Assembly: GCF_023159225.1 (NCBI RefSeq)
Contig: NC_063188.1
Coordinates: 18,311,086-18,375,085 of the forward strand
Direction of reading: 5' to 3'
From: Perognathus longimembris pacificus
Lineage: Eukaryota; Chordata; Mammalia; Rodentia; Heteromyidae
Length of the DNA: 64,000 nt
A model generated the notes under the pieces. The model was not told where the DNA came from. It made no database searches and saw nothing but the letters and a program-made list of their open reading frames with translations. Below are positions 45,811-57,806 of the stretch, in pieces (positions within the stretch are counted from its first letter, which is position 1; each line of letters begins with the position of its first letter). The position numbers and the translations under genes are program-made.

Positions 45811-46925
45811 GAAAAATAAAGATAAGTTTTATTTCTTTTATCACTGAGGAGTTTAGGAGTTGTCCACCTGTGTATTTATTTTCTAAATAGTCGTTTAAAT
45901 TGTACAAGTGAATTACAAATACATTACAGGCAATAATATTTAATAAAGAATGGAGTGAAAGGGAAATGTGCCCAGTGATCTCTTCTACTTCATGTTTAGT
46001 CCTTTTTGACCTTACTTTCTTCATTTGATTTATTTTATTTATGTAAGCATGTGCATGTGCATATATATAATAATACCTAAAATATGAAGTCACTCATATT
46101 TTGAAAACATTCATAAGCACTGACAAGTTTCCCTCCAAAATAGCATGACAAATTTATACTATGTTATATGACAGTTCATACTACTCTATGGTCCTTACTA
46201 ATACTGGATCTCATAATTTTTAGTTTTGAAAAATCTAAACAATGGTTTAAGTACTTACTTCACATACTAGTATTGGAACTGCTTATATATAAGATCTTTT
46301 CCTTATCTGGTAAGGCATATCATCATTTTCTGTACATTTTTACCTGCAGAACAGGACTAAAACTCACTTTACCCATATGCTATTTTGAAATTTAGGTAAG
46401 TTAGTAGTGTACAAGTCATGTTTAGTAAGGAGTTGGGATTTTTTTCTCAGTGCTAGACAAATTCAAGTGAAAATTTTAAGCATGTCAGTGATGTGATCTG
46501 ATATATGCTTTAAAAATGACTCTAGCTAGGAATGTTTGTATTGATAAAGATCAAAAGAAGTCCATATACTGATCTATTGTTCTTCTTCCTATAAGCTTTA
46601 CAAACTGAAATGGTCTTTTTTTGGAACAGACACAAAGAAAGATGGCAGAGAATAGAACTTTGATACTTAGTAAATAAAAATATGAGATTACCAGTTAAAT
46701 TTGTATTTCAGATAAACAGGGAATTTTTAGTATAAAATTTCCCAAATAAAACATACAGTTCATTTATATGAAGAATATAAATTTATAATGTAACTGCACA
46801 TTAGAAATTTGAATTTGACTGTGCAATTTATAATTTACCTGCAAACCTATAAGGAAGCTGGTTGGTTTGTAAGATGCTTCCTTTACCTTTCTCATTTAAA
46901 CAGAGATCCTTATATTTTTTTCTCT
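45811..46925. other. No recognisable gene or repeat
   Basis: About 1.1 kb of AT-rich DNA. The 104-codon ORF (45,779-46,093, minus) overlaps the L1 tail and has no family match. Confidence 0.45.
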
Positions 46926-46929
46926 TCTG

Positions 46930-47060
46930 AATTTTCATATTTTTGTTTATTTCTTATTGAGCTCCTTGAGGGCAGGGCTCATGATGGATTCACTCACTGC
47001 TTTACTGATCACCCTGTCTGCATATACTAGTTTTTCCATAAATGTTTATTGAGTAAAAAT
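46930..47060 (+). repeat. L2 LINE 3' end
   Basis: 'gagctccttgagggcaggg', then 'aaatgtttattgagtaaa' match the L2 tail. Short and diverged. Confidence 0.68.
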
Positions 47061-49074
47061 AAGATCTACAGAAATGTGATAGGAATGAGTTGAATAGCTA
47101 CTATTTTGTTATTTTCAGTTTTTTTCTATTCTTTAGAGTCAGAATAACCTACAGAGATTCTACAGAGAGATAATTGTAATTAGTGCATTTGGTGATTTAT
47201 GGAACATGGGATATTAGAAGGAACTGGTCCCCATTGATTAAACTTCCAGCAGAAGGATGACACATATTAGCTTAAAAGCTTTATTAGCGTGGTCTCTCAG
47301 GCTGCATAGGCCATTCCCAGCATCAGCACCATTTACTCCCTCGCTGTCTCTTCCTACTCCTTTTTTAAAGAAGGAGACAAAATCAAGTCTTTTGAGTATT
47401 GGAAAATTCAGCCTCTCAGTTCCTCACTGTTATTTGCTGAAACTTTTTCCAGAAGTGTAAAAGGCAACTTTCTGATATCCCATGTGGTATTAAAGTGCTA
47501 GATGGTTTATCAGTGGACTCTAATTCGTCAAATTAAGTCAGTGTTTCTAATAAGAGAGGGTGATATATTTGGAAGGGGGTTGAATGAAAGTGATTTTTTT
47601 CCCACATAAAAGAGTTAAGGGTAAATTTCTTGACTCTAAGCTTAATATAAGAGGGCATGGAGACTGAGGCATATGGTTCTCTCTGCCCCTTCTCATACAC
47701 CAATACATATGCTGTGGTATCGAAGTATAATATGATACATACAGAATTTCTCAGAGAAGTACACAAAGGAAGAAGAAAAGTCAATAGTTGAAGTTGACCT
47801 AAGAAGAATGAAGCTTGAAGAGTGAATAGAAAAATATATTCACATATATACATGCCTACATACTATATATATACACGTGCATGTGTATGCACACACACAT
47901 ATGCATATGTGTCTGGATATACATACCAGAATGATACTCATATGCAAAATTCCTTGTCTTATCTCTTTAGGTCCTCCAAAAATTATAGAAGTTGCCCTTT
48001 AAAATCGAAAGTCTTACTTTGAGATGAGCAGCTTGAAATTAATTTGAGATTGGCAGTAGCTAAATGTGTCATCATAACTGGGGTGCATGATGTTTGAGCT
48101 GATGTCTTGACACACACGTGCAGAAGCCTTTCTATCTTTACTTTATGGAAATCACCAATCATCCTGGCTATTCTGGTCCTGATGTATATTTAGATTTTTG
48201 CACTGGTGTCACCTTGATTTTCCTGGCTCCATCTTGCAATATTATTATTTTTTGCTCTTCAATGGCTTTACAGAACCTGAAAGAGAAGTTCCTTATTTTC
48301 CATTCATGAAATAGTAGAGATTCAATACTATGAGTTTTACTTTTATTTGAATCCTGGATTTTAGTAGCTAGGGGTATAGTTCTCTCTATAGTTTGTGGAG
48401 AATTGCTGAAATATCTTGATTACCCACTGTCAATATCTTCTTGTCATAGTCAGTAAATTTTAAGGTATAATTCCATACAATTATTAATATCAAGTAAATT
48501 TCTGGTATATTTATCTTGGATCCAATGCTTTGGGTTTTCTTTTCAAAGAACTTGAGAAGACAGCAACTGAAGAGGGAATGATTAGGAAAAGATAAAATAA
48601 ATCTCACAGAAATATCAAGGGAAATTTATCCATCTATCATCTTGGTGAAAGAATTTTGTATACATGTCTAAGTAATTTTGTAACAAGCATATAAAAATTA
48701 GCAGATGTAGACTTGAACAACAAAAGTTACATGTTTGATCTAGTGGGCATATATACTTTGATTACTCTTGCCAACTATTTTGGAACAATGCATTTTTATA
48801 GTACACAAAATCAGATTATATGTTGTACGATAAAACAAATTTAATGTATTTCTAAAAATCATTACCACTCACATTGTGTTTTCTAACCAAGTGCATTTAA
48901 GTAAGAAACAAGTTTCATCAATATAAACAACTAAAATGTAATTTGAATATTTAGAGCTTAGTGTACTTATGAGTCGAAAGAAATCATGGAATGTAGAATA
49001 ATATTCAAACTTAATAATAAGTAAAATAGTACATATCTACTTATAGTAGCCGATGACAAATAAAATGTTATTAA
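47061..49074. other. No recognisable gene or repeat
   Basis: About 2 kb unassigned. An alternating TA/CA/TG stretch lies at about 47,835-47,925. ORFs of up to 106 codons lack motifs. Confidence 0.45.
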
Positions 49075-49087
49075 AAGGTAAATATGT

Positions 49088-49469
49088 ATCACTGTTGTAA
49101 TTACTTTCAACATGCCATGTGAAGCTGTAGCTTCTATTGTTGATGATCCTCTTGTATCCCCTTCCTGCACTATCACTGTATCTTATCTGAGTACACTGGA
49201 TACTGTATATACCGGCATTAGAACTAGGGAAGTGAAAGGGAATATCAAAATCGAGAGAAAAGAATAAAAATAGAAACGACCCCAAAAGCAATACTTGCAA
49301 AACCATTTGGTGTAAATCATCTGAACAACTCATGGGGGGAGAGGGAAAAGAAGAGGGGGGAGGGGGGAATGAGGGAGGAGGTAACAAACAGTACAAGAAA
49401 TGTACCCAAGGCCTAACATATGAAACTGTAACCTCTCTGTACATTGCTCTGACAATAAATAAGGAAAGG
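49088..49469 (+). mobile_element. Severely truncated L1 (3' UTR only)
   Basis: A 382-bp insert consists only of L1 3' UTR, including the G-rich tract (49,331-49,380) and the 'gacaataaataagg' end. A 13-bp perfect TSD 'aaggtaaatatgt' lies at 49,075-49,087 and 49,470-49,482. No coding sequence. Confidence 0.92.
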
Positions 49470-49740
49470 AAGGTAAATATGTGATTGGAAATGCATATAT
49501 TAAAAGTTGAAAATTAGGAAGTTAAAGGTCCAATAATTAGAAAATAATAATAATAGCATAACCAGAACCTAGTTTATGTATGAAAATCATGAATGTAGTA
49601 TCAAATACCTAAACATTCACCTCCTGTATAAACTGGTGGTTCTCAATACTTATCAAGTATCATAGTTACTTTGTTTTAGAAAATACTTCCAGAACAAGTA
49701 GATGGGGACCACTACAAATTTGACTTTAGGAATCAATATT

Positions 49741-49951
49741 TTTTTTTTTTTTTTTTTTGGCCAGTCGTGGGCCTTGGACTCAGGGCCTGAGCACTGTCCC
49801 TGGCTTCTTCCCGCTCAAGGCTAGCAGTCTGCCACTTGAGCCACAGCGCCTCTTCTGGCCGTTTTCCGTATATGTGGTGCTGGGGAATCGAACCTAGGGC
49901 CTCGTGTATCCGAGGCAGGCACTCTTGCCACTAGGCTACATCCCCAGCCCC
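49741..49951 (-). repeat. IDL-Geo dimeric SINE
   Basis: A full dimer with a 20-base T-run. A perfect TSD 'taggaatcaatatt' lies at 49,727-49,740 and 49,952-49,965. Same diagnostic subtype as the copies at 258 and 30,490. Confidence 0.95.
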
Positions 49952-50149
49952 TAGGAATCAATATTTTTTAAAGCTTTCTAAGATGATTCTTATATGCATA
50001 AATAGTGGGAAACCAGTGAATATATAAATAGGATAAAAATGATAACGTATTCTTTTTAAAAGAATAAACCAGAATATAACCCGTCTAAGAAATAAATCCT
50101 CAAAAATTAAAACCTCAAATAAATACCCCCCCAAATAATGAATAGGCTA

Positions 50150-52130
50150 AATTCAAACATGAAATAAAACACCTGTGAATTAATGTAACCAAAGGTGTGA
50201 ATGACTTCCATGACGAAAACTTTAAAAACCTGAAAAAGAAAATTAAAGCAGATTTAAGGAAATGGAAAAACCTCCCATTTTCCTGGACTGGAAGGATTGA
50301 CATCATGAAGATGGCAATACTGCCCAAAGCTATCTACAAATTCCATGCAATACTCATCAATATTTCAACAGCATTCTTCAGTGATATAGAGGAAGCAATC
50401 CAAAAATTCATATGGAATAACAGAAGACCCCAAATATTTTAAAAAAATCATTAGCAGGAAGAACGTTGCTGGAAGAATATCAATAACAAGTTTAAACTCT
50501 ATTATAAGGACATAGTAATAAAAAAAACAGCCTGGTACTGGCACAAGAACAGGGATGAGGACCAATGGAATAGCATAGAAGATGCAGAAATGAACCTGTA
50601 GTTTTTTAGCCACCTAATACTTGGTAAGGGAGCCAAAAATGGAAGAAAGACTGCCTGTTCAACAAATGGTGCTGGCAGAATTGCATATACATGAGCTAAA
50701 AACTGAAGCTAGATCCTGATATATGACCCTGTAAAAGAATAAATTCCAAATTGATCAAACACTAGATACCCTGAAAATATTATAAGAAAGGATAAAAGAA
50801 ATACTAGGGCTCCTAGGCATGGGTTGAAACTTCCTAAGTTAAGATCTAAAATCAGAAAAAATATCAAAGAAAGGCTGCATAAATAGGATTGTATCAAACT
50901 GAGGAGTTTCTTTATGGCAAAGGACATAGAGCTAGCAACATAAAAAGAAATCCCATAGCTTGGGGAATCTACTTGCTATGTATCAGACAAAGGCCTCATA
51001 TCCATAATACCTTTAGAGCTTAAAATATTACCCCCCCCCAAAGAAATACTAAAGGAAACAGCAACCTAATTAATGAATGGGCTGAAGACTTAAAGAGAGA
51101 CTTCTCAGAGGAAGAAATAAGAATGGCCAACAGACACATGAAAAGATATTCAACATCTCTTGCCATAAAAGACAAGTTAGAATTTTCATTATCAAGAATT
51201 GTTGGTGGGAATGTAAACTTGTTCAACCACTCTGGAAAGCGGTGTGGAGATTCCTCAGAAGGCTAAACATAGAGCTCCTCTACGCCCCAGCAGCCCCACT
51301 TTTGGGCATCTACCCAAAAGATTACAAACAAGAACACACAAAAGCTACCAGCAAAACAATGTTCATTGCAGCACAATTTGTCATTGACAAAATATGGAAT
51401 CAACCTAGATACTAGCCCTTTAGTAGACAAATGGATCATGAAAATATGGTACATATACACAATGGAATTTTATTCCTCTTTCAGAAAGAATGACATTGGA
51501 TGACATTCATAAGGAAATGGAAAGACTTGGAAAAAATTATACTAAGTGAAGTGAGCCAGACCCAAAGAAACATGGACTCTATGGTCTCCCTCATAGGGAA
51601 TAATTAATACAGGTTTAGGCTAGTCACAGCAGAGGATCACAAGAGCCGGATACCTGTGGCCTTATGAACACATAAGATGATGCTAAATGAAATGAACGCC
51701 AGGTTACGGAAACAACTGTTATATCACTGTTGTAATTACTTTCAACATGCCATGTGAAACCCTAGCTTTTTTTGTTGTTGTTGATGATCCTCTTATATCC
51801 CTTCCTGTGGTTGTTCCGGCAGTATCACTGTATCTCATCTGAGTACCCTGGATACTGCATATACTGGTATTAGAACTAGGGAAGGGAAAGAGAATACTAA
51901 AATCAAGAGATAAAGTATAAAAAGACAAATGACTCCAAAAGCAATACTTCCAAAACCATTTAGTGTAAACCAACTGAACAACTCATGGGGGGAGAGGGAA
52001 AGCAGGAGGGAGGAGGGGGAAAATGAGGGAAGAGGTAACAAATTGTACAAGAAATGTCCTCAAGGTCTAAGGTATGAAACTGTAACCACTCTGTACATCA
52101 CTTTGACAATAAATAATTATTAAAATAAAA
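50150..52130 (+). mobile_element. 5'-truncated L1 (ORF2 C-terminal half and 3' UTR), broken
   Basis: It starts in the ORF2 thumb region ('DFHDENFKNLKKKIKADL', near 50,200), passes '[14 protein letters not shown]' and reaches the ORF2 end near 51,605. A deletion near 51,180 removes the stretch that normally precedes the Cys/His motif. The 3' UTR carries the G-rich tract (51,987-52,035) and ends in an A-rich run at 52,105-52,155. Many stops and frame changes. No TSD is clear; the left end is approximate. Confidence 0.85.
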
Positions 52131-52154
52131 AAAGAAGGAAAAAAAAAGAAAACT

Positions 52155-52985
52155 AATAACAGATGCTGGCAGGGATGTGGCCCAAAGGGGGCACTGTTAC
52201 ATACACTGTTGGTAGGAATGTAAACTTGTTTAACCAATCTTGAAAAGCAGTATGGTGGTTCCTCAAAAGAGTAAACATAGAGCTTCCCTATGACCCAGCA
52301 ATTCCATTCCTGAGCATCTATTCAGTTGACCACAAACCAGGCCACACTAAGCTTCCAGCAGAACCATGTACACTGCAGAATTTTTTTACCATAGCCAAGA
52401 TAGGGAATCAGCCCAGATGCCCCTCAGTGGATGAATGGATCAAGAAAATGCGGTGTATAAAATCAATGGAAATTTTGTCATCTGCTAGAATGATATTGTA
52501 GCATTGATAAGGAAATAGAAAGACTTGGAAAAACTTATATTAAGTGAAATAAGCTAGACTCAGAGAAACAAATGTTGCATGTTTTCCTTCATTTGTGGTG
52601 GGTAGAATACATCTATAAATCTGTAAGTAAACACATTGGACAGCATGCAAGTGGTTACAAATGAATTAAGTGAAGTATAATAGACTTTATGGAGAGCAGG
52701 AATCTGCTCCATTGAAAGATTAGGTAGAAGACCAACAAAATCTATGTCAGGATGAGGCCAAGGGGAAAGGTGTAGATAAAGTGAGGAAGAGAAAAGACAA
52801 TGCAGTTGAGAATTCATTGTATATACCACAAAATTAATGAAAATAAATGACTTGGGGTGTAAAGGTAGTGAAAATGCTGAAGGGAGTGACACTGATCAAG
52901 ATGAATTGTATTCATAAATTATTGTTTATATGTCACCTTCTATGTACAACTACTTAAAGACAATAAATAAATAAGTAAATAAATT
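52155..52985 (+). repeat. Old rodent L1 3' end
   Basis: ORF2 C-terminal text ('cagatgctggcagggatgtg', 'tatgacccagcaattccatt', 'gcccctcagtggatgaatgg') with many changes runs to about 52,600. It is followed by an older 3' UTR type ('gagtgacactgatcaagatg', 'ctacttaaagacaataaata') that is shared with 2,200-2,853 and 56,330-56,720 but not with the younger L1s. Confidence 0.75.
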
Positions 52986-53339
52986 TTAACGCACTGATGC
53001 TGTTAACATCTTGGTGATATCAATCAAGAGCTAAGATGTATGGCACAGAATATGGCATCAGAATAAAGGCAAATTCACTTCAAATTTCAAGAAATTGAAA
53101 TGAAATAACATTGTGAATGGCTTCATGATAATGAATTTAAAATTAATGAATTTAAAAGAAGGAGCTTTCTCTAAAGGTAAAACTTATCAAAAGAGTTGAT
53201 TAAAAGTAAGAAGCACAAGTGATTAGATTAAAATCTCCTCCCAATGTAAACAACTATACCTATAATGAATGAAGTTATGCTCTATGAATGTTTAAGTGCC
53301 ATGTATTTCTAATCTCACATAGAAATGAGAAAATTACAT

Positions 53340-54260
53340 AATACCCCAATTTCAGTTTAGGAGGCTATTTCTAACCTTGTCAAAAACCAGATAAGAATAA
53401 TACAAAGAAGCGAATTACAGATCATCTCCATCATTAATATTGATGCACAAATTGGAAGCACAATGTCAGAGAATGCAATCAAACAATGTACACTAAGGAT
53501 AATACATCTTATATACCTTAAGTTTTGTAATGCAATTTGCTCCTACCAGTTTAGAGAAATTAACCACATGATCTATCATATAAATACATGCAGAAAAAGA
53601 TTAAATTATATTACACATCTTCCTATAGTAAAACATTTTTAATATAAAAAGCTATTAGCAAACAAGGGATACAAGAATACTTCCTTTATCCAATAATGAA
53701 TATTTGGAAAACACATTTAGCAAAACTTGTAATTAATCATGAAACATTACAAACATTTTTTCAACATGCAGAACAAGATAAATGATGCCTGTGATTACCC
53801 ATTTTCAATCAGGTGGTTCCAGGCAGTGCAATAAAGCACAAAAATAAAGACATATGAATTGGTATCATGAAAATAAAAATGTCATTATTTGCAGGTAAAA
53901 TGATTATCCACTCAATCATTTCAAGAACAACAACTTATTTATTAGAGTTAATAGGAGGTTAGCCATGTTTTAGACTCAAAATCAATGTACAAAAGTAGAG
54001 ACAATCGATTTTGAAGATACTAACAACAGTTACAAAATATATTAAGATAAAACTATCATTTAAAATAGTGGCAAAATATTGAATTGTATGTAATTATATG
54101 TATAATATATTTATGGAGCAAATTTCAAGTTTGTGAAATCCATTTGGTTGAAAGATTTATGTTATTCATAGAGATTCAAACCCAATTTTGTAGGTAAATA
54201 AATTCTTTTTAATGGATAAATTTTAAGAAAAAAATCTTAACAGGATATTTCATAGAACTC
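53340..54260 (+). repeat. Ancient L1 (L1M-type) ORF2 reverse-transcriptase fragment
   Basis: Pieces such as 'tgatgcacaaattggaagca', 'tcattatttgcaggtaaaat' (motif C region), 'actcaaaatcaatgtacaaa' and 'atttaaaatagtggcaaaat' follow ancient L1 ORF2 in order. No open frame remains. Confidence 0.6.
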
Positions 54261-54654
54261 AAAAACTTGCTTTGCATTTATATAAGTGGCTATGTTATTG
54301 GTTGTGATATGGAAAAATTGATGTTATGAATGTTCAAGATGTTCTTCGAGGAAAAGGAAGGCGAGTCTCAGTGAATTATTATAAAAATGTTTGTTTTTTG
54401 GGTTTTATTGATATTAGTGTGTATAGTTCCATGAACCAATGAAGCATAACAGAATACCCAAAATGCACTCACTCTGACATGATCTCAGTATAGCAAAGAT
54501 GCAAAATAAACTGAGAAATGGGATTGAGTAATCACTTAATTGTCACAGAACAATTGAGTATATACAAAAAAGAATAAAGTAGGTACCTATATTGTTCACC
54601 AGAAACACTTTAGATTTAAGTGAATCTAAAGTAAACATCACTTAAAATATTCTG

Positions 54655-54830
54655 ACATAAGTACAGCTGCTTCTGTATTTCTTTGACTACCATGTGAATA
54701 AAATAGCTTTTTCCATCCTTCCACTCCAGGCCTATGAGTCTTTAAAATCAAAGTGAGTCTGTTTTAGGTAGAATATATTTTGAAGACAAAAGTATGTTTA
54801 TCCTGAATGGAACACCATATAATATATGCA
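54655..54830 (-). repeat. Ancient L1 fragment, opposite strand
   Basis: 'tttctttgactaccatgtga', 'ctttttccatccttccactc' and 'aaagtgagtctgttttaggt' read as antisense ancient L1 ORF2 N-terminal (endonuclease) region. Confidence 0.62.
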
Positions 54831-54904
54831 TATATTGTTCATTATGTGGAACTTCATAAATATATACACTTTATATGTTGAATAAAAATAAGCAATAAAA
54901 ATAT

Positions 54905-55150
54905 AAGAAGGAAAGGACAGAGTTGAAGAAAACTATAGAATAAATTGAACTAATAGATACATGGAGAAATTTCCATGCAACAGCTGCTGAATGCACATTC
55001 TTTTCAACCAAAAATGAAATATTCTCTATGATAGATGATACATTCAGTCTTAAAAACTAAGAAGATTAAATTATACAATGTATATTTTCAGAACAAAATG
55101 GTGTAAAACTACAATGAATAACATAGGGGAAATCAGCAAACTCAAATATA
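54905..55150 (+). repeat. Ancient L1 ORF2 endonuclease fragment
   Basis: 'tgctgaatgcacattctttt' corresponds to the 'AEYTFF' endonuclease region, followed by 'acaaaatggtgtaaaactac' (the 'DHNG' region). Diverged, no open frame. Confidence 0.6.
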
Positions 55151-55329
55151 GCTAGAATGTGTTTCCACATAATACATATTATATTATTTATACATGTTTA
55201 TATAGATATTTGACATAAATACATGCCCATACATGTAATATATAATGCATAATTTATAACACAATTGTAAATAATATAATTACATATAGATATATAATCA
55301 TATAGTATAATTACATAATAATATATAAG

Positions 55330-56720
55330 TCTACAAATAGTAGTTGCCTTTCTGTACACTGACAATGAGATGACTGAGACTGAAATCAGGAATATATTTC
55401 CATTTGCAATAGTTCCCCTCCAAATAAAATACCTAAGTATCAACCTAACAAAGATGTAAAGGGCCTATACAATTCTGAAGAATGAAATCAAAGAATATGT
55501 AGGTAGAAAGACCTTCCACCCTTGTGGATTGGCAGAATTAATATTATGGAAATGCCAATACTGCCCAAAGTAATCTACAAACTAGATGCAGTATCTATAA
55601 AAATCCCAACATCAGTTCTTCAATGGAATAGTGAAAACAATGCAAAAACTCATATGAAACTACAAAAGGCACTGAATTGCAAAAGAAATGCTGGAGGTAC
55701 AATTCCAAACATCAAACTATATTGAAGAGCTATCATAATTAAAGTGGCTTGATAAATGGTACAAATCAAGCCTTAGGATAAATGGAACAGAAGACCCAGA
55801 AATCAACGAACAGATCGACAGCCATCCAATATTTGATAAGGGAGCCGAAAACATAGGCTGGAAGAAAGACAGTCTCTCTAGCAAATGGTGCTGGGAAAAC
55901 TGGTTATTCACATGCAGAAAATTGCAACTAGAGCCCTATCTATCACTTTGCACCAGTATCAATTCAAACTGGGTCAAAGACCTCAATGTAAGATCTGAAA
56001 CAGTGAATCTATTATAGGAAACAGTAGAGGAAACATTAGGACTCACAGCGAGGAACTTTCTGAGTAACAATCTAGATAGATGCACAGCAAATCAATGAAA
56101 GTATGGATAAATAAGATTCAGTCAAACTAAAGTTCCTGCACAGTGAAGGGCATAGTTAACAAACTGGAAGAAAATCTTTGCCAGCTATTCACCAGACAGT
56201 GGCTTAATATCTAGAATATACAGATGTTGGGAAGTGGCTTGGCATTGAGGGGGCGGTCCTGAGAGGCCGCCGCTTCTCCCACCCTGGGGCTGGGTGGCTG
56301 TTAGCCACTCCTACCTTTTCCCCCAGTCTGTAAATCTATCTACTTTAGGGTGGTATCCAAGTGTACACATGGGTATTACCTGAAATATGGTAGATTCAGG
56401 TGAGAATTAAAGATGTAATACCTTGGAAAGGCTAAGTCACAGTCCAATACAATAAGCACCAGAAATCAGTACACAAAAGTGGGGGAACATGATCAAGTGT
56501 GGGGGGTAGACAACTGAATAGAGAAAGGGGTAGATAGAGTCATATATTTCAATGCATATTTCACAAAATTAAGAAAATTCAGAGAAGGGGGTTGGATTGG
56601 GAGCAATAGGGGAGTTTGGTGAAAGATGTGACATTCACCAAGATGTGTTATATACATATATTACTTTGTTGAATGGTAACTTCCTTATACACTACTTAAA
56701 CACAGAAGTATTAAAATATA
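55330..56720 (+). repeat. Old rodent L1 (ORF2 C-terminal half and old-type 3' UTR)
   Basis: ORF2 text from 'tctgtacactgacaatgaga' through 'tggattggcagaattaatat' (thumb) to 'ttaatatctagaatatacag' at about 56,224. Then comes a GC-rich 110-bp insert of unknown origin (56,226-56,335), and then the old-type 3' UTR ('gtgacattcaccaagatgtg', 'cttatacactacttaaacac'). The part that normally carries the Cys/His motif is missing between them, so there is an internal deletion or replacement. Confidence 0.72.
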
Positions 56721-56925
56721 TAATATAAAACAATATATAGTTTACTATGTAAATTATAATTTACCGTATGTATATAAAACATATATTATATATGAGGGTT
56801 GTTAAAATTATGTGATATATATAATATATTGAGATTGCTCATTAAAATCATGTGATATATAGAGACCTTAAATCATGTGATGCACTCTAATATATAACAT
56901 ATATAATATTACATGTTGTATGACT
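56721..56925. repeat. AT-rich repetitive stretch
   Basis: TA-dinucleotide-rich DNA with three copies of a motif like 'aatcatgtgatatata' near 56,807, 56,846 and 56,872. The spacing is irregular. It follows the A-rich end of an old L1. Confidence 0.6.
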
Positions 56926-57131
56926 TCTGACTAAGTCACATTAAGATTGAGGAGAATGTGGACTATAGAGAAAGTAGGGTATGAGATATGAAGCAAGTAT
57001 AGTATACATAGGGCTACTGGAAAAGGGAGAATCTGCATAGAAAACAAAGGGATTTGGAGAAAAAGTATGAAAGGTTTTGGAAATATCTGAGAATTGAAGA
57101 CTGTTGTGGTTTGGAGATGAAATGTCTGATT

Positions 57132-57368
57132 TTTGTTTTTTTTTCTGTTGTGGGGCTCAAACTCTGGCCCTGAGTGCTGTCCCTGAGCTCACCAGCAAAA
57201 GGCTAGTGCTTTACCACTAGAGCCACAGCGCCATCTCCAGTTTTCTGGTGGTTTATTGGAGATAAGAGTCTCACGGACTTTCTGGCCCTGGCTGGCTTTG
57301 AACCGTGATCCTCAGATCTCAGCCTCCCAAGTAGCTAGGATTACAGGTGTGAACCACCAGTGCCCTAC
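57132..57368 (-). repeat. B1-Geo dimeric SINE
   Basis: One of the better-preserved copies: T-run, antisense Geo, linker 'ctggtggtttattggagata', antisense B1 'caagtagctaggattacagg'. It is inserted in the MaLR LTR. Confidence 0.9.
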
Positions 57369-57568
57369 CTGGACCAAGCAAGGCTTGGTCACCATGCAAT
57401 GATGCTTTTGGGGTTCTGATTTAACCAAAGGATTAAGTCCATAATTGAATGGACTGCTGGGAATTGGTGGAAGCTGTAGAAGGTAAATTCTGATTGGGGG
57501 AAATAAATTACTGGCATGTGAGTTTGAATAGTATTTTTTCTTCATTTCCTTTTTCTGTCTCCTTTACT

Positions 57569-57572
<4 letters not shown>

Positions 57573-57615
<43 letters not shown>

Positions 57616-57806
57616 GCCAGTCCTGGGGCTTGGACTCTGGGCCTGAGCACTGTCCCTGGCTTCATTTTACACAAGGCTAGCACTCTGCCACTTGAGCCAC
57701 AGTGCCACTTCTGGCCATTTTCTGTATATGTGGTGCTGGGGAATCAAACCCAGGGCCTCATGTATATGAGACAGGCACTCTTGCCACTAGGCCATATCCC
57801 CAGCCC
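57573..57806 (-). repeat. IDL-Geo dimeric SINE with very long A tail
   Basis: A perfect 14-bp TSD 'ctcctttacttctt' lies at 57,559-57,572 and 57,807-57,820. The tail is a run of 44 T's (57,571-57,614, overlapping the TSD end). Long pure A tails shorten quickly after insertion, so this is probably the youngest SINE here. Confidence 0.95.
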
